A DNA stretch of 64,000 bases from Nocardia pseudobrasiliensis NBRC 108224 (GCF_001613105.1 NZ_BDBS01000004.1:400843-464842), one strand, 5' to 3'; numbered from the stretch's first letter, positions 19,101 through 28,589 are shown. Numbers and translations: made by a program. Notes: generated from the letters alone by a model not told the origin.

Positions 19101-22100
19101 CGAAGCATGAGGCCGGTCCCGGTCCGTACCGGTCGATCGGCCGGTCGGCGTGGTCATACACCGTGGTGGAGCGCCGGCCCGCCGAATCGGTTGCGGCCGT
19201 GGCCTTGTCCTTCGCGTTCCACTCGGCGCTGATCGTTGCCCCGGTGATGTCAGTGGTGGTCAGCGCGCGACCGGCCTCGTCCCAGGTCACGTGGCGGGCA
19301 TGGCGTCCGTCCGGATACACCCCGACTACGTCGACTTCGGCTGCTCTTCCCCGCGCGTCCTGGAACTCGGTCCAGTAGTGATATTCGTGCCCGGGTCGTT
19401 TGGCTTGGTGGCTTTCGCGGCCGTCGGCCGCCGGTGCCGTGACACGGACCGTCCGCAGTCGCGGTTCCACGGGGTTGTCGGCCTCGTAGAATGTGTCGTA
19501 TTCGATCAGGGTCCGTTCGGTGTTGCCGGAGAACGACTTCTGCCGGACGAGCCAGTCGTAGGCCAAGCCGGTGCGGATCGCTTTCAACGGTCCGACCAGA
19601 TCCCTTGCCTTGTCCTTCTTCTCCGGGTCGTTGCCCGCGGCATCGAAGTTCTTCTTGGCCTCGTCCTTGTTGACGTAGTCGTAGTCGCTGATATCCGCGC
19701 CGGGGTTTTCGATCCGCGCGAGGGTGTCCACGATGTACCACAGCCGGGTTTCGGTGCCGTCCCAGTAGCGGATCCGGCACAACATGTGTGCCGGTGCGGG
19801 ATCGGCGCCTTGCGGTTTGGATATCCCGCCGTAGCAGTCGTCGCTGTCGTTGGTGTTGTAGAACAACTCGTGCGCCCGGCCCGACACCGGGTCCTTGATC
19901 TTGGCCAGGCGCGGCGGGCTTCCGTTGTAGATGTATTGCAGCGCAGCCGGTTTCTTGGCGTCGAGCACCGATGCCACCGACGCGAGCGTGCCGTCGATGT
20001 TGAATATCGACACGGTGTCGTTCTCGGTCACCGTGATGCGGCCGCCGCCGTCGAAGGCGAGCACACCGTCCTCACCGGGTGGCGGGCTGTAGCCGCCGAC
20101 CGAGGTTTTGGCCCAGGTGTGCTTTCCGCCCGCACCGTCGGTGAGAATCACTGCGGCGTCGAGCATTTCGGCGCTGACGTAGTTGCTCGCCGGCACCGAC
20201 AGTGTCCATCCCGCCGGCAGCGGCCGAGTGTCCTGGGAGTACAGGAATTCGGTCGGCACGATCCGCGGGGCCCAGTTGTGCCGCCGATTGTTATCTGCGC
20301 CTTCGGTGCTCTTGGCCCACAGGATCATTCGCGGCGACTCCGCCGAACGGTGATACAACTCGATCTTGACCGGAACTCGCTGACCCGCCGTGAGCGACAC
20401 ATCCATGTCTTGCTTGGCGCTCGCGCGCAGGAACTCCTCACCGACGTCGGTGCGGTTCGGGTTGTCGTAGACCAGTTTGTTGTTGATCCAGATCTTCGCG
20501 CCGTCGGTATGCGTGCCTCCGAATCGGAAGTCACCGGTTACCGGGGCCTTGAAATGGCCTTCCCACCGGATGACGAACCAATCCTTGTTGAGCGCCGGGG
20601 GTAGTGGATATTCCTTCCAGGAGTTGTTGGTCCAGAAGTTGCCGTAGTCGAGATTGACCTGCGCTTCGGTACGCACCATCACCGGCACGTCGTCGGCGGC
20701 TCCCGCATGCCGCGAGTCGTTGAAATAGGACGCCCGCACACCGCGGGGTTGTCCTGCCGCCCGGGAGTTGTAGGCGAACTTCACCCCCGACGGGCCGCCG
20801 ACGGACTGGAATTCAGGTCCTGTTGCCTCGGTGTGGGCGTTGCCGTTGAACAGATTCACCTGTACCGGGCCGAGATGGTCCGACGGCGCCGGTGTCGGTT
20901 CGCCGACCCGTTGATTGAGGGTGAAATGCCCGACCCATTTGGCCGGGGTCAGCTTCCCGCCCGTGGTGGTGTCGACCGTCCAGCTGTATCGGCCGCCGTC
21001 GTGCAGCACCTTTTTCGGGACCGTCCACGCCGGCTTGGCCACGCAGCCCGAATCCACGACGCTGCCCGAACGACCGTCGAAACCGGTGGACACCTTGAAG
21101 CAGTACTGCGTGCCCTCCCCGGCATCGGCGACCTGCAGCGTGGGTGTTTCGGTGGCGATGACCGCACCATCGATCGGAGCGACCAACTTGGCTTCGGGTG
21201 CGGTGGAACCACCGCCACCCTCTGAACCGCCGCCGTCGGTGGCCGCCGTGCCGTAATCGACGATCAGGTTGGCTTGCAGGCCCTTATACGAGAAGTCGTC
21301 GGTCTCGGTACCCGCCAGCATGAACCAGGCTTTGCTGTCTTTAGCGACGACTCGGTCGGCGACGAACTTGGTGAACGCCTCCGATTGCAGCGATCCGGTC
21401 TCCCCGAACGGTGCAGAGGCCAGTTTCGGGCCGAGCGCGTCATAGCCCAACGGCGTGGTCGCCTGATACAGGGAGGCTTGCGATGTCGGCTTCCACTTGT
21501 CCACCCGGCCGATCAGCCGCAGGTCCAGCCGAGCGCCTGTAATCGACTTCCCGGTTAGTCGGCTGAAGTCGTAGCGAAGTGCTGTGCGCCAGAGGTTGTT
21601 CTGTCCGCGGTCCTTGTTGTTGCCAATCTGGATGCCGCAGTCGTCGCTGGTCGCGCAGGAGTACTTGCCTTTCCAGTAGGCGATGTACTCGACCTCTCCA
21701 CCGAACCCATAGGTGTAGGTCGGGTCCACCGTCACCGGGAACACCCGGGTCTTGTCGCTGAGCCAGCCGCGGTCGACTGACACGGTCAGCAACCAGCTGT
21801 CGCCGTCTTTCTTCAGCCCGTAGCTGCCACCGGTGCGGGCTGCCTTCTTGCTGTCGGTGTTCGACGAATCCCATACCTGGATCGGAGGCAGTGTCGCCAC
21901 GATTCCGGATTTGTCACTGATGAGGACCGCGTTGTCCTTCAACGACGGTGTGAGCGCGCCGAGGTTCATGCGGAAGACCCAGTTGCCGTTATGAATGGCC
22001 GCAGCGCTTTTCAGGATCAGCGACTCCTTGACCCCATCCGGCTTGACCGCGTAGGTCAGATCCGTGCCTGGCAGGGCCTCGGAATAGGAGGCGGTGGAAT

Positions 22101-22689
22101 CGGTGACCTTGCGCTGCGCTTTCCGCGCGCCGGGCAGTGCGATCGACACCGGCACACCCGATTGGTCCATCCGCAGCAGCGCCGAATCGTTGGCGTACTC
22201 GGCGAATTGGGCGTGCACGCCATCGCGTACCGGCACTGCCTTCTTCGACTTCGGGTCTTCGACCAGCCGTGTATCGGCCGCCGCCCAGCCGCCGCGCCCG
22301 TCGGGAACGCTCACCGGTGTCTGCGACAACACCATCGAGCGGGAACCGTCGCTATTGGTGTACTCCACTGAATTCTTCGACCGCCCGGACTCTTTCGAGG
22401 TCTTCGGGTCGAAACCGGCGCGCGCACGAGGCGTGGCCTTGCCGAGCAATGGCGTGAAGTCGGCCGGCGGCTGCGCCGATTCCGGCTGTCGCTCAATGGG
22501 CTTGTCCGCTACCGACGACATCAACGGCGCATCCCGCGGCACTCCCTTCGGCGGTTTCGCCGCAGCGGAAGGCGCGACGAGAATCTGCGCCAGCGAGGCC
22601 GCCAACAAGATCGCCAACATCAATACAGTCGTGCGTAAGCACGACGAAACGACAGCACGCACCCATGTGCCGTGCCGATGATCGATCAC
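16099..22689 (-). CDS. Secreted RHS polymorphic toxin with C-terminal HNH/EndoVII-like nuclease tip
   Basis: A 2196-residue secreted protein. Order: basic N-terminus and signal peptide ending SAAAK (about 1-45); a DNRLRE-like region (about 327-476); a PA14 domain (about 651-793); a second PA14 domain (about 1225-1346); YD/RHS repeats (about 1376-1830); the RHS core GARTYMPILGRFLQVDP at 1969, ending in DPINSFDLAG; a linker; and a toxin tip from about 2105. The tip has RNGAFRQAKRDAGVP, then IRDDAGGH, GPHFN and a terminal HYDY. This histidine pattern matches HNH/EndoVII-superfamily nuclease toxins, an assignment from motif memory. The GTG start at 22689 has AAAGGAA five bases upstream. It probably acts in contact-dependent competition. 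Confidence 0.85.
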   Translation of the reverse strand: MIDHRHGTWVRAVVSSCLRTTVLMLAILLAASLAQILVAPSAAAKPPKGVPRDAPLMSSVADKPIERQPESAQPPADFTPLLGKATPRARAGFDPKTSKESGRSKNSVEYTNSDGSRSMVLSQTPVSVPDGRGGWAAADTRLVEDPKSKKAVPVRDGVHAQFAEYANDSALLRMDQSGVPVSIALPGARKAQRKVTDSTASYSEALPGTDLTYAVKPDGVKESLILKSAAAIHNGNWVFRMNLGALTPSLKDNAVLISDKSGIVATLPPIQVWDSSNTDSKKAARTGGSYGLKKDGDSWLLTVSVDRGWLSDKTRVFPVTVDPTYTYGFGGEVEYIAYWKGKYSCATSDDCGIQIGNNKDRGQNNLWRTALRYDFSRLTGKSITGARLDLRLIGRVDKWKPTSQASLYQATTPLGYDALGPKLASAPFGETGSLQSEAFTKFVADRVVAKDSKAWFMLAGTETDDFSYKGLQANLIVDYGTAATDGGGSEGGGGSTAPEAKLVAPIDGAVIATETPTLQVADAGEGTQYCFKVSTGFDGRSGSVVDSGCVAKPAWTVPKKVLHDGGRYSWTVDTTTGGKLTPAKWVGHFTLNQRVGEPTPAPSDHLGPVQVNLFNGNAHTEATGPEFQSVGGPSGVKFAYNSRAAGQPRGVRASYFNDSRHAGAADDVPVMVRTEAQVNLDYGNFWTNNSWKEYPLPPALNKDWFVIRWEGHFKAPVTGDFRFGGTHTDGAKIWINNKLVYDNPNRTDVGEEFLRASAKQDMDVSLTAGQRVPVKIELYHRSAESPRMILWAKSTEGADNNRRHNWAPRIVPTEFLYSQDTRPLPAGWTLSVPASNYVSAEMLDAAVILTDGAGGKHTWAKTSVGGYSPPPGEDGVLAFDGGGRITVTENDTVSIFNIDGTLASVASVLDAKKPAALQYIYNGSPPRLAKIKDPVSGRAHELFYNTNDSDDCYGGISKPQGADPAPAHMLCRIRYWDGTETRLWYIVDTLARIENPGADISDYDYVNKDEAKKNFDAAGNDPEKKDKARDLVGPLKAIRTGLAYDWLVRQKSFSGNTERTLIEYDTFYEADNPVEPRLRTVRVTAPAADGRESHQAKRPGHEYHYWTEFQDARGRAAEVDVVGVYPDGRHARHVTWDEAGRALTTTDITGATISAEWNAKDKATAATDSAGRRSTTVYDHADRPIDRYGPGPASCFDGQLPTPECVATMPHTHINYDEGLTGLSAAYYDNPWLSGVPKVLATGVGTSDGTLNGVWGTNPPVTNSGGWSGRFTGEIQFPATGSYALGLTATDGVRLWIDDFRVIDSWTDKPSTAVSGSYRNDVAGSRHRVRVEYYNRSGTTGALNFTWTPPGADAAVTVPGANLAPRYGLATSQTADDTSGGDVERAPSRHGANSYSDAGAGIDAVLGLAVSQTVDPDGLNLTARSTYERPGDGYLRKAASASPAGDIAKPDTRNTTTYYGDTETRSNPCVSRSPAVNQAGMAKLVTGPKPANGPAAVSERVYDLAGRVVAERIGDEAWTCSNYDDRGRATKKSYPASGEKPARTVNYDWAVDGDPLTTKMTDDSGAITVVTDLLGQVINYTDVNGVTSSSTYDVVGRLTSDTTTIKGVRSTVSYAWNNASQLTKVEVDGTTVATPAYTAASELANVLYGNGSRLDALARNNAGQLTALTWKTSESTVVDTVTRSRNNRVIDDAVTINNATVASYSYAYDTVGRLVSAIVPHHKLTYRFDGTDGCGPSKVAGLNSNRTAFTDSLDGKPESTTTFCYDGTDRLLSTSGGTTLSFTYDAHGDTVKVGDDILGYDATKRHISTKTAGGTSISYTRDPANRLTARTVTGAKEAPKNGTTRYSYSSKHDTADLVLDESGNLEQRIVPLPGGVLLTKNYDKPNNPTSNWSYPNIHGDVLFTADGSAIRTSPVYLYDPYGQNISPDNGVFSDIPISSTMAGGMDFGWLGQHERPVEHLGGQQAIEMGARTYMPILGRFLQVDPVAGGSANDYDYVNGDPINSFDLAGTSAWSKAVDVTTKAAEVVSYVPGPIGTVASGVEAAGHLAQGDKTAAAAAAVGMIPGGKLVGTVAKAAAKEAPAAAKAASKAASNSSKGAPPPNLSPPGAGRNGAFRQAKRDAGVPVTQQPDRVRANVDKQDRVQPGRNYDYTVPAPGGGTRQVTIRDDAGGHVFKDDPVQNRGPHFNGPANNSHYDY

Positions 22690-22945
22690 GACTATTCCTT
22701 TGTAATGCTCGAGATTGTGGATTGCGCGGAATCACCGCGCAGCGACAGACTGGATCTGTAGGGCCGTTGGAATCGGATCAGCATCCCCCGATGAAACTGA
22801 TTCAGTGATATGCCGTGTCGCCCTCGCTACCCGCCACCAGCGGTCGGACGTTCGAACCGGTACCGCTGATGACGGGGCGATGGGCGGATTGTTTCAAAAC
22901 CGATTCGCCGGCAAAGAATCGAATCGGCGAGGTAGTGCGGTTCGG

Positions 22946-23431
22946 TTACTTCGGGCAGCCCGGCGTGGTCGGGTTCACCACACACAGCGGCAGAGCACTG
23001 CCGGTTCCGGCGCTACCGGTGGACGGCGCTCCGGCGATGTTGCCGGTCCCCGACACACCGCCGCCGAGCGACGAGCCCGACGCCGACCCGCTTTCTGTCG
23101 CAACGGTTTCCGCGCCGGTGGGCTTGGGAGTGCTGGCGCTGCCGGACAGAATCTGGCCAAGCAGCAACGGTAGCCCCGGCGCGGAGCCGGTGCTCACCGG
23201 CGGCTGGCCCGGCACGGTTTCCCCCGCAACGGCATTCGCCGCGGGAGCGGGCTTGGCGGGACCCGCGCTACCGGAGAGAATCTGCCCCAGCAGCAACGGC
23301 AACCATGTTGCCGACCCGGTGCTCACCGGTGGCTGGGCGGGAGTGGTCTCGGCGGAGGCGAGTCCGGTCACGCTGACCGCCAGGCCCGAAGCCAGCAACG
23401 CGGCGGCGGTGAACTTGCGGAAGGTGTTCAT
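22946..23431 (-). CDS. Small secreted protein with two internal repeats
   Basis: A 161-residue protein with a Sec signal peptide (MNTFRKFTAAALLASGLAV, cleavage after ASA). The mature part repeats a 22-residue unit, PPVSTGSA-x2-LPLLLGQILSGSA, twice with a Pro/Ala linker. A Gly/Ser-rich region follows, with two cysteines at the C-terminus (CVVNPTTPGC). It has GAGGAG before its ATG. I do not recognise a family. The amphipathic repeat could bind a membrane or wall polymer. It sits between the RHS toxin and a transglycosylase gene, all on the same strand. Confidence 0.75.
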   Translation of the reverse strand: MNTFRKFTAAALLASGLAVSVTGLASAETTPAQPPVSTGSATWLPLLLGQILSGSAGPAKPAPAANAVAGETVPGQPPVSTGSAPGLPLLLGQILSGSASTPKPTGAETVATESGSASGSSLGGGVSGTGNIAGAPSTGSAGTGSALPLCVVNPTTPGCPK

Positions 23432-23458
23432 TGGTATCTCCTCATTCGTTGGATTCGG

Positions 23459-24229
23459 CTACTTGTCGTAACCGGCTGCGGCGCTCCGTACTTGGTCGAC
23501 ATAGACGGTTGAGTGGTTGTAAGCCAGCACGGCCTGGCGCCAACCGGAGGCGGCGGCCAGATCACCGCCCGCCGCGCACAGATAACGGCCGGCGGTGAGC
23601 GCGGCATCGTCGATATTGTCCGGACTGCCCGAAAGAGACTCGGCAGCAATCGGTTTCGCGGCCTCCAAACTATGCGCGACGGCTTGATAGTCCGCTCCGG
23701 CGCGCACGCCCCACCGCTTCCATGTATCCGGTATGAACTGGAAGGGTCCCATCGCCCGCGCGTACACCGTGTGCCCGGACCGGCTCGTCCCGATCGGGTC
23801 GACGATCGTCGCGTTGCCGCCGGTACCGTTCAACGCGACGCCGCGGATCGGTGGACGGACCGTACCGTCGGCGGCGGTGCTCGCACCTGCGAAGCGGCCG
23901 TGATCGCTTTCCACCCGGGCGATTCCGGCCAGCGTGGTCCATCCGAGGTGACACGACGGCTGCGCCTTCGCCATGACTACCGTCGCGTAGCCGTACGCCT
24001 GCAATGCCCGCGCGGGGATGCCGTACCTACCGGCGCGCTCCCGGGCCCAGTCCCCCAGCGGGTCCAGTGTGCGGCCGGCGGCGTCGAGCCGGACCACCGG
24101 CACCTGGTCACCTGGGCCGGGTGACGCGGTCTCGACGCCTCGCGCTGAACCGCCGCACCCTGCGGCCGTCATGGCCAGAACCGGAACCCCTAGTGCCACA
24201 AATATGTTCCCGCGCAGACCTATCCGCAT
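23459..24229 (-). CDS. Lytic murein transglycosylase, probable lipoprotein
   Basis: A 256-residue lysozyme-fold transglycosylase that cleaves peptidoglycan glycan strands. Family landmarks: TLAGIARVESDHGRF with the catalytic glutamate, GPFQFIPDTWKRWG, then DDAALTAGRYLCAAGGDL and QAVLAYNHS. The N-terminus has a signal sequence ending TAAGC, a plausible lipobox, so surface anchoring is likely. The ATG at 24229 overlaps the stop of the upstream membrane-protein gene (TAG at 24220-24222), pointing to coupled translation. It may remodel the wall for the secreted proteins encoded next to it. Confidence 0.88.
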   Translation of the reverse strand: MRIGLRGNIFVALGVPVLAMTAAGCGGSARGVETASPGPGDQVPVVRLDAAGRTLDPLGDWARERAGRYGIPARALQAYGYATVVMAKAQPSCHLGWTTLAGIARVESDHGRFAGASTAADGTVRPPIRGVALNGTGGNATIVDPIGTSRSGHTVYARAMGPFQFIPDTWKRWGVRAGADYQAVAHSLEAAKPIAAESLSGSPDNIDDAALTAGRYLCAAGGDLAAASGWRQAVLAYNHSTVYVDQVRSAAAGYDK

Positions 24230-25176
24230 GGGCGGGCCGTTGTCGCCGAGGGCTTCGCAGTCGTACTGGACGGCTTGACTGTCGCCGACGACTGCGGAGT
24301 CTTGGTCGGTGGATTCGCGCCGGTCGGCTGCGCTGTCGACGGTGCGGTCGTCTTCTTCGGGCTCGTCGCCGCCTGTGGGGTGCATCGGGGCGGCGTCGAG
24401 GTCGGCGGTGCGGGCTTCGACGTCGTCGCGGTGATCGTCCGGGACGGACGAGGCGTCGCCGAAGGGACAGTCATGCTTGTGCTGGTTGGCGGGACGACCA
24501 CAGTAATCGTGGTGGGGGCCTCGGGTCTCGCTGTCACCTGCGCCGAGAAGCTCGCGCTCGCGCTGGCACTCGCGCTGATCGAGAAGCTTGACCGGGGTGC
24601 CGAGGGCTCGACGGTCGGACTCGGCGTGCTGGTTTCGGTGTCCGGGGCAGGTCCGCCGGTGACATCCCCGGAGGTCGGAATCGCGTCGTCCGTACCGCCT
24701 TCGCCTGGGATCGGGTCGCCGCCACTGCTGTCACCCGATGCACCGTCGAGCGGTACCGGAATGTCTTGCGGTGTTCCCGGTTCACTGGCGACCTCGGCGG
24801 CCCGCAACTGATCGATGTCAGCGGAAAATTCTGCCGCGCTGCGGGTTTCGTAACCGTCAGACGCCGCGAGGAGCTTATCGCTACCTTCGCCACGGCCCGA
24901 TGCCACGATCACGACAGCGATCACGACAGCGATCACCGCCGCGGTGGCACCGGCGTGCGGCAGATACCGCCACGCCTCCCGCGACCTGGCATGCTCGCGA
25001 ACACGCGACCACCACCGTGACAGCGACGATCCGCGGCCACGCGTCGTGCCGGAAAGACTCAGAACTTCGGTCGCCTCCGGATCACGGTCGGCACTGTTGT
25101 CGGGTGGTTGCACCAGCTGCTGCCTTCTTCTCCGGCCGCGAACCGCCGCAATCTTGTGGACTGCACGACGACTCAT
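24220..25176 (-). CDS. Single-pass membrane protein with Ser/Thr/Pro-rich exported tail
   Basis: About 318 residues from the ATG at 25176; a GTG at 25245 would add 23 residues containing CGCAMCPW. A basic cytoplasmic head (RGRRRRQQ) is followed by one transmembrane helix (AAVIAVVIAVVIVASG). The outer part of about 200 residues is low-complexity Ser/Thr/Pro/Ala with SASASASASFSA and ends TTARPCG. Such tails span or coat the wall. The stop overlaps the transglycosylase start, so the two proteins may work together. No enzymatic domain seen; start uncertain. Confidence 0.65.
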   Translation of the reverse strand: MSRRAVHKIAAVRGRRRRQQLVQPPDNSADRDPEATEVLSLSGTTRGRGSSLSRWWSRVREHARSREAWRYLPHAGATAAVIAVVIAVVIVASGRGEGSDKLLAASDGYETRSAAEFSADIDQLRAAEVASEPGTPQDIPVPLDGASGDSSGGDPIPGEGGTDDAIPTSGDVTGGPAPDTETSTPSPTVEPSAPRSSFSISASASASASFSAQVTARPEAPTTITVVVPPTSTSMTVPSATPRPSRTITATTSKPAPPTSTPPRCTPQAATSPKKTTAPSTAQPTGANPPTKTPQSSATVKPSSTTAKPSATTARPCG

Positions 25177-25627
25177 CGGCCACTTGTCGGTACACGCCAG
25201 AAACCACGGACACATTGCACACCCGCAAATCTCTGGTTCGATCACGGGAGACCCGAAGAACCAGACAGGTCAGCGCCAGCGACAGATGAACGCCCCACAT
25301 GACCGCGCCGTACCGAATTCTCAGCTGTTCCTCAGGTCCCCGACGCGAGCAAGACTGTGCAGCACAGCCGCATCACACGCAAATCCGGACAAAACCCCAC
25401 CCGCCAGCCCGAAAGCCGCAGTCACGACCCAGCAAACCACGCTGCCAGCGCCGCCCATACCGAGAAAACTTCCAAATGGTCACATCTAGCAAACAATCAG
25501 CAGCATCGCCGCCCTCGGGTCTCCGCGTCGACAGAAATCACCACCTCCGTGCGCACGAAACATGCGGCACAGGAATAACTTTCGCCCCCAGCGGCGCATG
25601 ACCGCGAACACCGACCATCCTCGTGGT

Positions 25628-25933
25628 GACACAATTTGTCCCAGTTCGATCCACCCGGACGGCATCCTGTCAACCGCGCTGAAATCGCCAAGATCAAACT
25701 TTCCCACCTAAACGACGGCGCGATAGATCGAATTTGTGCAGGGTACATAACACCAATGCCGTAAATATGTCGAACTGCGCAACCGCCCTGTCCCCCTTAT
25801 TACTTCGCCGCATGGCCGAGGAAGTTCCATCGCGCGCGAGTGGAACCGGACACAATTTGTGCATCCCGGATCCAAACGATCCCTGCCCGCAGCGTGCACC
25901 CAAGTCGAACTCACGTTCGAAATTTGTCCCAGT
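25628..25933. promoter_or_regulatory. Four spaced AATTTGT elements in a long intergenic region
   Basis: The gene-free stretch 25300-26120 contains GACACAATTTGTCCCAGT (25628-25645), AATTTGTGCA (25731-25740), CACAATTTGTGCA (25851-25863) and AATTTGTCCCAGT (25921-25933). Copies 1 and 4 share 13 bases, and copies 2 and 3 share AATTTGTGCA. CACAATTTGTG is nearly symmetric. They may be binding sites for one regulator, but there is no direct evidence. Confidence 0.35.
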
Positions 25934-26147
25934 GCGCTCGCTCCCCGTCCCGACGGAGGATTTCATGCAGCGACACCATCATTCGTTCCACTCACCGGCA
26001 CATCCAGCGGTATCGGCATTCCCCAGCGGTCGGTGTTCCATTGAGAAAACTTTCGCGCCGGCATCAGTGAGGGAGCTGAACTGTCGACCGCGAACGGTAT
26101 TCACCAGCCCCCCAAAAAAAATGACATCGCCGGAATGGGACACCGAC

Positions 26148-26764
26148 ATGGCCAACGACCTCGCTTGCCCGAGTTGCCACGGCCAAGACTGCGTCCAGAG
26201 CATCCCCGGCCTCCAGGCCACCGGGGTGTCGACCGTCCACGGCACCGACAACTTCTTCGGAGTCGGTATCAGCCCTTCAGGTCTGGTCCCGTTTCTGGAC
26301 GCGACGCTCATGGAGCAGGCTCATCGCACCGCCCTAACCGGCGCCCTCGTGTTCGAGCCAGGCCACGTGCCCACCGCGCGACCACTTCTGCTCGGCTCAC
26401 TGCTTGTGATTCCCTCCCTTGCCATTGGCGCGGCGACCCTGACGAACGTCAAAACCCATCTTGGGATCGATTAGCCGACGCTTCTGTGGAGCGCCATGTC
26501 ACTCATGGTCGGTCTCGGCATCACTTTCGTACTCGCGATTCCCACCCTTGTCGCTTTCTCGATTTTCCGGTGCCGCGTACGCCACAACACTCGAGTTTCA
26601 CGCGGTCGTGGCGCCGCGTTCGCGCTATGGCTTCTACTGCCGCCGCTGCGGCGTCTGCTACTGGCCATATCCGCCATCAGCTCAACTCCCCCGTGCGGCG
26701 ACCGATCTCAGTAGACGATTTCCGCGGGAAGGTATGGAACGCAGGCGGGTACGCCCACCCCTGA
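26148..26764 (+). pseudogene. Zinc-ribbon membrane protein, decayed copy 1
   Basis: Starts MANDLACPSCHGQDCVQSIP, with a CxxC zinc-ribbon knuckle, then one or two hydrophobic helices. A TAG at 26472-26474 interrupts the frame where the paralogue at 30571 reads through to its second helix. Coding resumes from the ATG at 26496 (FVLAIPTLVAFSIF, then RVSRGRGAAFAL). It shifts frame near 26625 into FYCRRCGVCYWPYPP, a second CxxC pair, and shifts again to end VDDFRGKVWNAGGYAHP. Three lesions mark it as dead. The family is unnamed to me; an ATG at 26121 is an alternative start. Confidence 0.75.
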
Positions 26765-27230
26765 CTCCACGCCTCTCATCCGACACACCGTTCGGTGCCC
26801 CCTGATATCGGGTCGCCGACGCCAACTGTTCGCAGTGAACCCCGTTGACCTATTTCGCCGGGTCGGATCCGGCGGGCGGGTTCTCGACCTTGTCGGTCAG
26901 TCGTCTCGCCGCGGTCCGGCCAGCTCAGCGATCGCCGCGCGGGCACCGCCTGACCGCCTTCGCGTTCGATGCCTCGATCATCATCCAACGCGGGCGCAAT
27001 CTTCCCGCCTTTCAAATGCAGTCGGCGGTGCACTACGCCCGCGGCCCTCACACGTCAGGCCTCGGTCTGCACTGAGGGTGCGCCTGCGCGCCCACGAACT
27101 GCCGTCAATTCCGCCGCCGGCCTTGGAGTCCGGCACCCGTCCGAACACGGTAAGGAATTCTGACGTTACCGGTGAACGTGTCCGGCTGCCCGGACGTGTC
27201 GAGCGGACGAACTACGTCGGTGCGTGTGCG
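26765..27230. other. Gene-free stretch
   Basis: About 470 bp with only short, compositionally random open frames and no strong hairpin. It lies between the decayed zinc-ribbon gene and the end of the phosphotransferase-like gene. Confidence 0.5.
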
Positions 27231-28128
27231 TCAAACTCCGTTCAGAACACGGTCAAGCGCCGCTCGACCGACAGGTCCCCAGTGCGGCTTGCCGCCGGGC
27301 AGGCCCCGGTCCCCGTTGTGCCCCATAAGCATCAGGAACAGACTCTTCAGAGCGGCCAGACCGCGGGCACGCCGGATCGTCGCCTCGTCCGCTTGCGCGT
27401 ACTGGTCGAAGAATCGTGCGGCCGTGCCCGTGGGCAGCAGCACCCATGCGGCGGCGAGGTCCCACGCCGGGTCGCCGGCGAACATTTCACCGAAGTCGAC
27501 GATGCCCGCCAGCGTTCCGTCCGAGACGACGACGTTCGCGGGATGGAGGTCGCCGTGCACCCACACCGGCGGGCCCTCCCACGCGGGGGCCGCGACGGCG
27601 TCGTCCCAGACAGCCCGGACCTCGCCAGCGATATCGTCGGGGGCAACGGGCTGGAAGAAGTTCTCGAAGCCGTCGGCGCAGTCCTTGGGATGGGCGCCGC
27701 GGTCCCTGGAGATCGGTGCGTTGGCAGGGGCCTGCACATGGAGCGCCCGGAGGAAACGTGCCAGGGTGTCGGCCGCGTGAGCGCCGCGGCTGATCGTGGC
27801 GTGGTCCAGCGGCTCGCCGGGAACCCATGTCATCACGGTCCAGTGCTTGGGGAAGCGCTCGGACGGTTGACCGAACCGCACCGGGGTCGGCACCGGCAGC
27901 GGCAGGCGCGGAGCCAGCACAGGTAGCCATCGCCTCTCCTCGAGCTGGCGGTCCGGGGTTGGGTCCATGCGCTGCATGCGCACGGCCAATTCGTCTCCGA
28001 GGCGCCACATCTGGTTGCCCCAGCCGCCCGACACCTCACGGATCGTCAACCCCCGCAAGATCAGGATGTTGCTCCTGCAGTAGGTCGCGGACCAGGTCCG
28101 CGGTGATCTCGATTTCGTTGTCGGCCAT
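27231..28128 (-). pseudogene. Aminoglycoside-phosphotransferase-family kinase, frameshifted near the N-terminus
   Basis: The frame from about 28050 to 27231 encodes an APH/choline-kinase fold. It has the catalytic loop WVHGDLHPAN, the metal-binding GIVDFGEMFAGDPAWDLAAAW and an EPLDH lid region. The true N-terminus, MADNEIEITADLVRDLLQEQ, starts at 28128 in another frame and joins at HPDLAGLTIREV if one base is removed from the run of five Cs at 28050-28054. The rest is intact, so a homopolymer sequencing error is possible. Such kinases phosphorylate aminoglycosides, macrolides or small metabolites. Substrate unknown. Confidence 0.85.
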
Positions 28129-28218
28129 ACGAACTCACAATACCGAGACCGCCGACCCGCCGTTACCGCAGAACGGCCCAGCAACAGCGCACCCTATTCA
28201 TGCCTGTGAACAAACTGC

Positions 28219-28546
28219 TCATGCTTGAATGAGATCTTGTCGGGTTGTGGCCGGTTCAATGAGGTACCAGGCTCGGACGGCGTCACTGTATGGCCCGATC
28301 TCGTCGGTTTCGTCGTCGGCTGGGATGGCGTAGAGGTCGAGCCGGGTGCCGTCGGCGCAGATGTCGGCGCGACCGACCTCGAGGCGCGCGGGCTTTTGCG
28401 CCGTCAGGATCGACCGGCAAAATGCCTACCGTTCGCCGACGATACCGATAGAGCCCTGCACGCACGTTGGGCAGTCGGCGATCACCCCGTACGTCCGCTG
28501 CGGCTTCCGAAGGAAGAACTTCCTGTAGAAAGTAATGTGGTGAAAG
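28219..28546 (-). pseudogene. Unidentified small gene with an internal stop
   Basis: On the minus strand a frame encodes YGVIADCPTCVQGSIGIVGER, meets a TAG near 28430, then continues in frame as ILTAQKPARLEVGRADICADG to EPATTRQDLIQA and TGA at 28219. Third-position GC and amino-acid composition look coding on both sides of the stop. The CPTC pair might bind metal. No family recognised. It is divergent from the gene at 28590. Confidence 0.45.
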
Positions 28547-28589
28547 GTGCAGTGGGGCTGAGCATCCGAACGTTAGGGGAGGACGTCTC

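Noticed and set aside
19150..20604. 484-codon plus-strand frame opposite the RHS gene
   Set aside because: Chance antisense frame; the RHS protein on the other strand has recognisable domains throughout.
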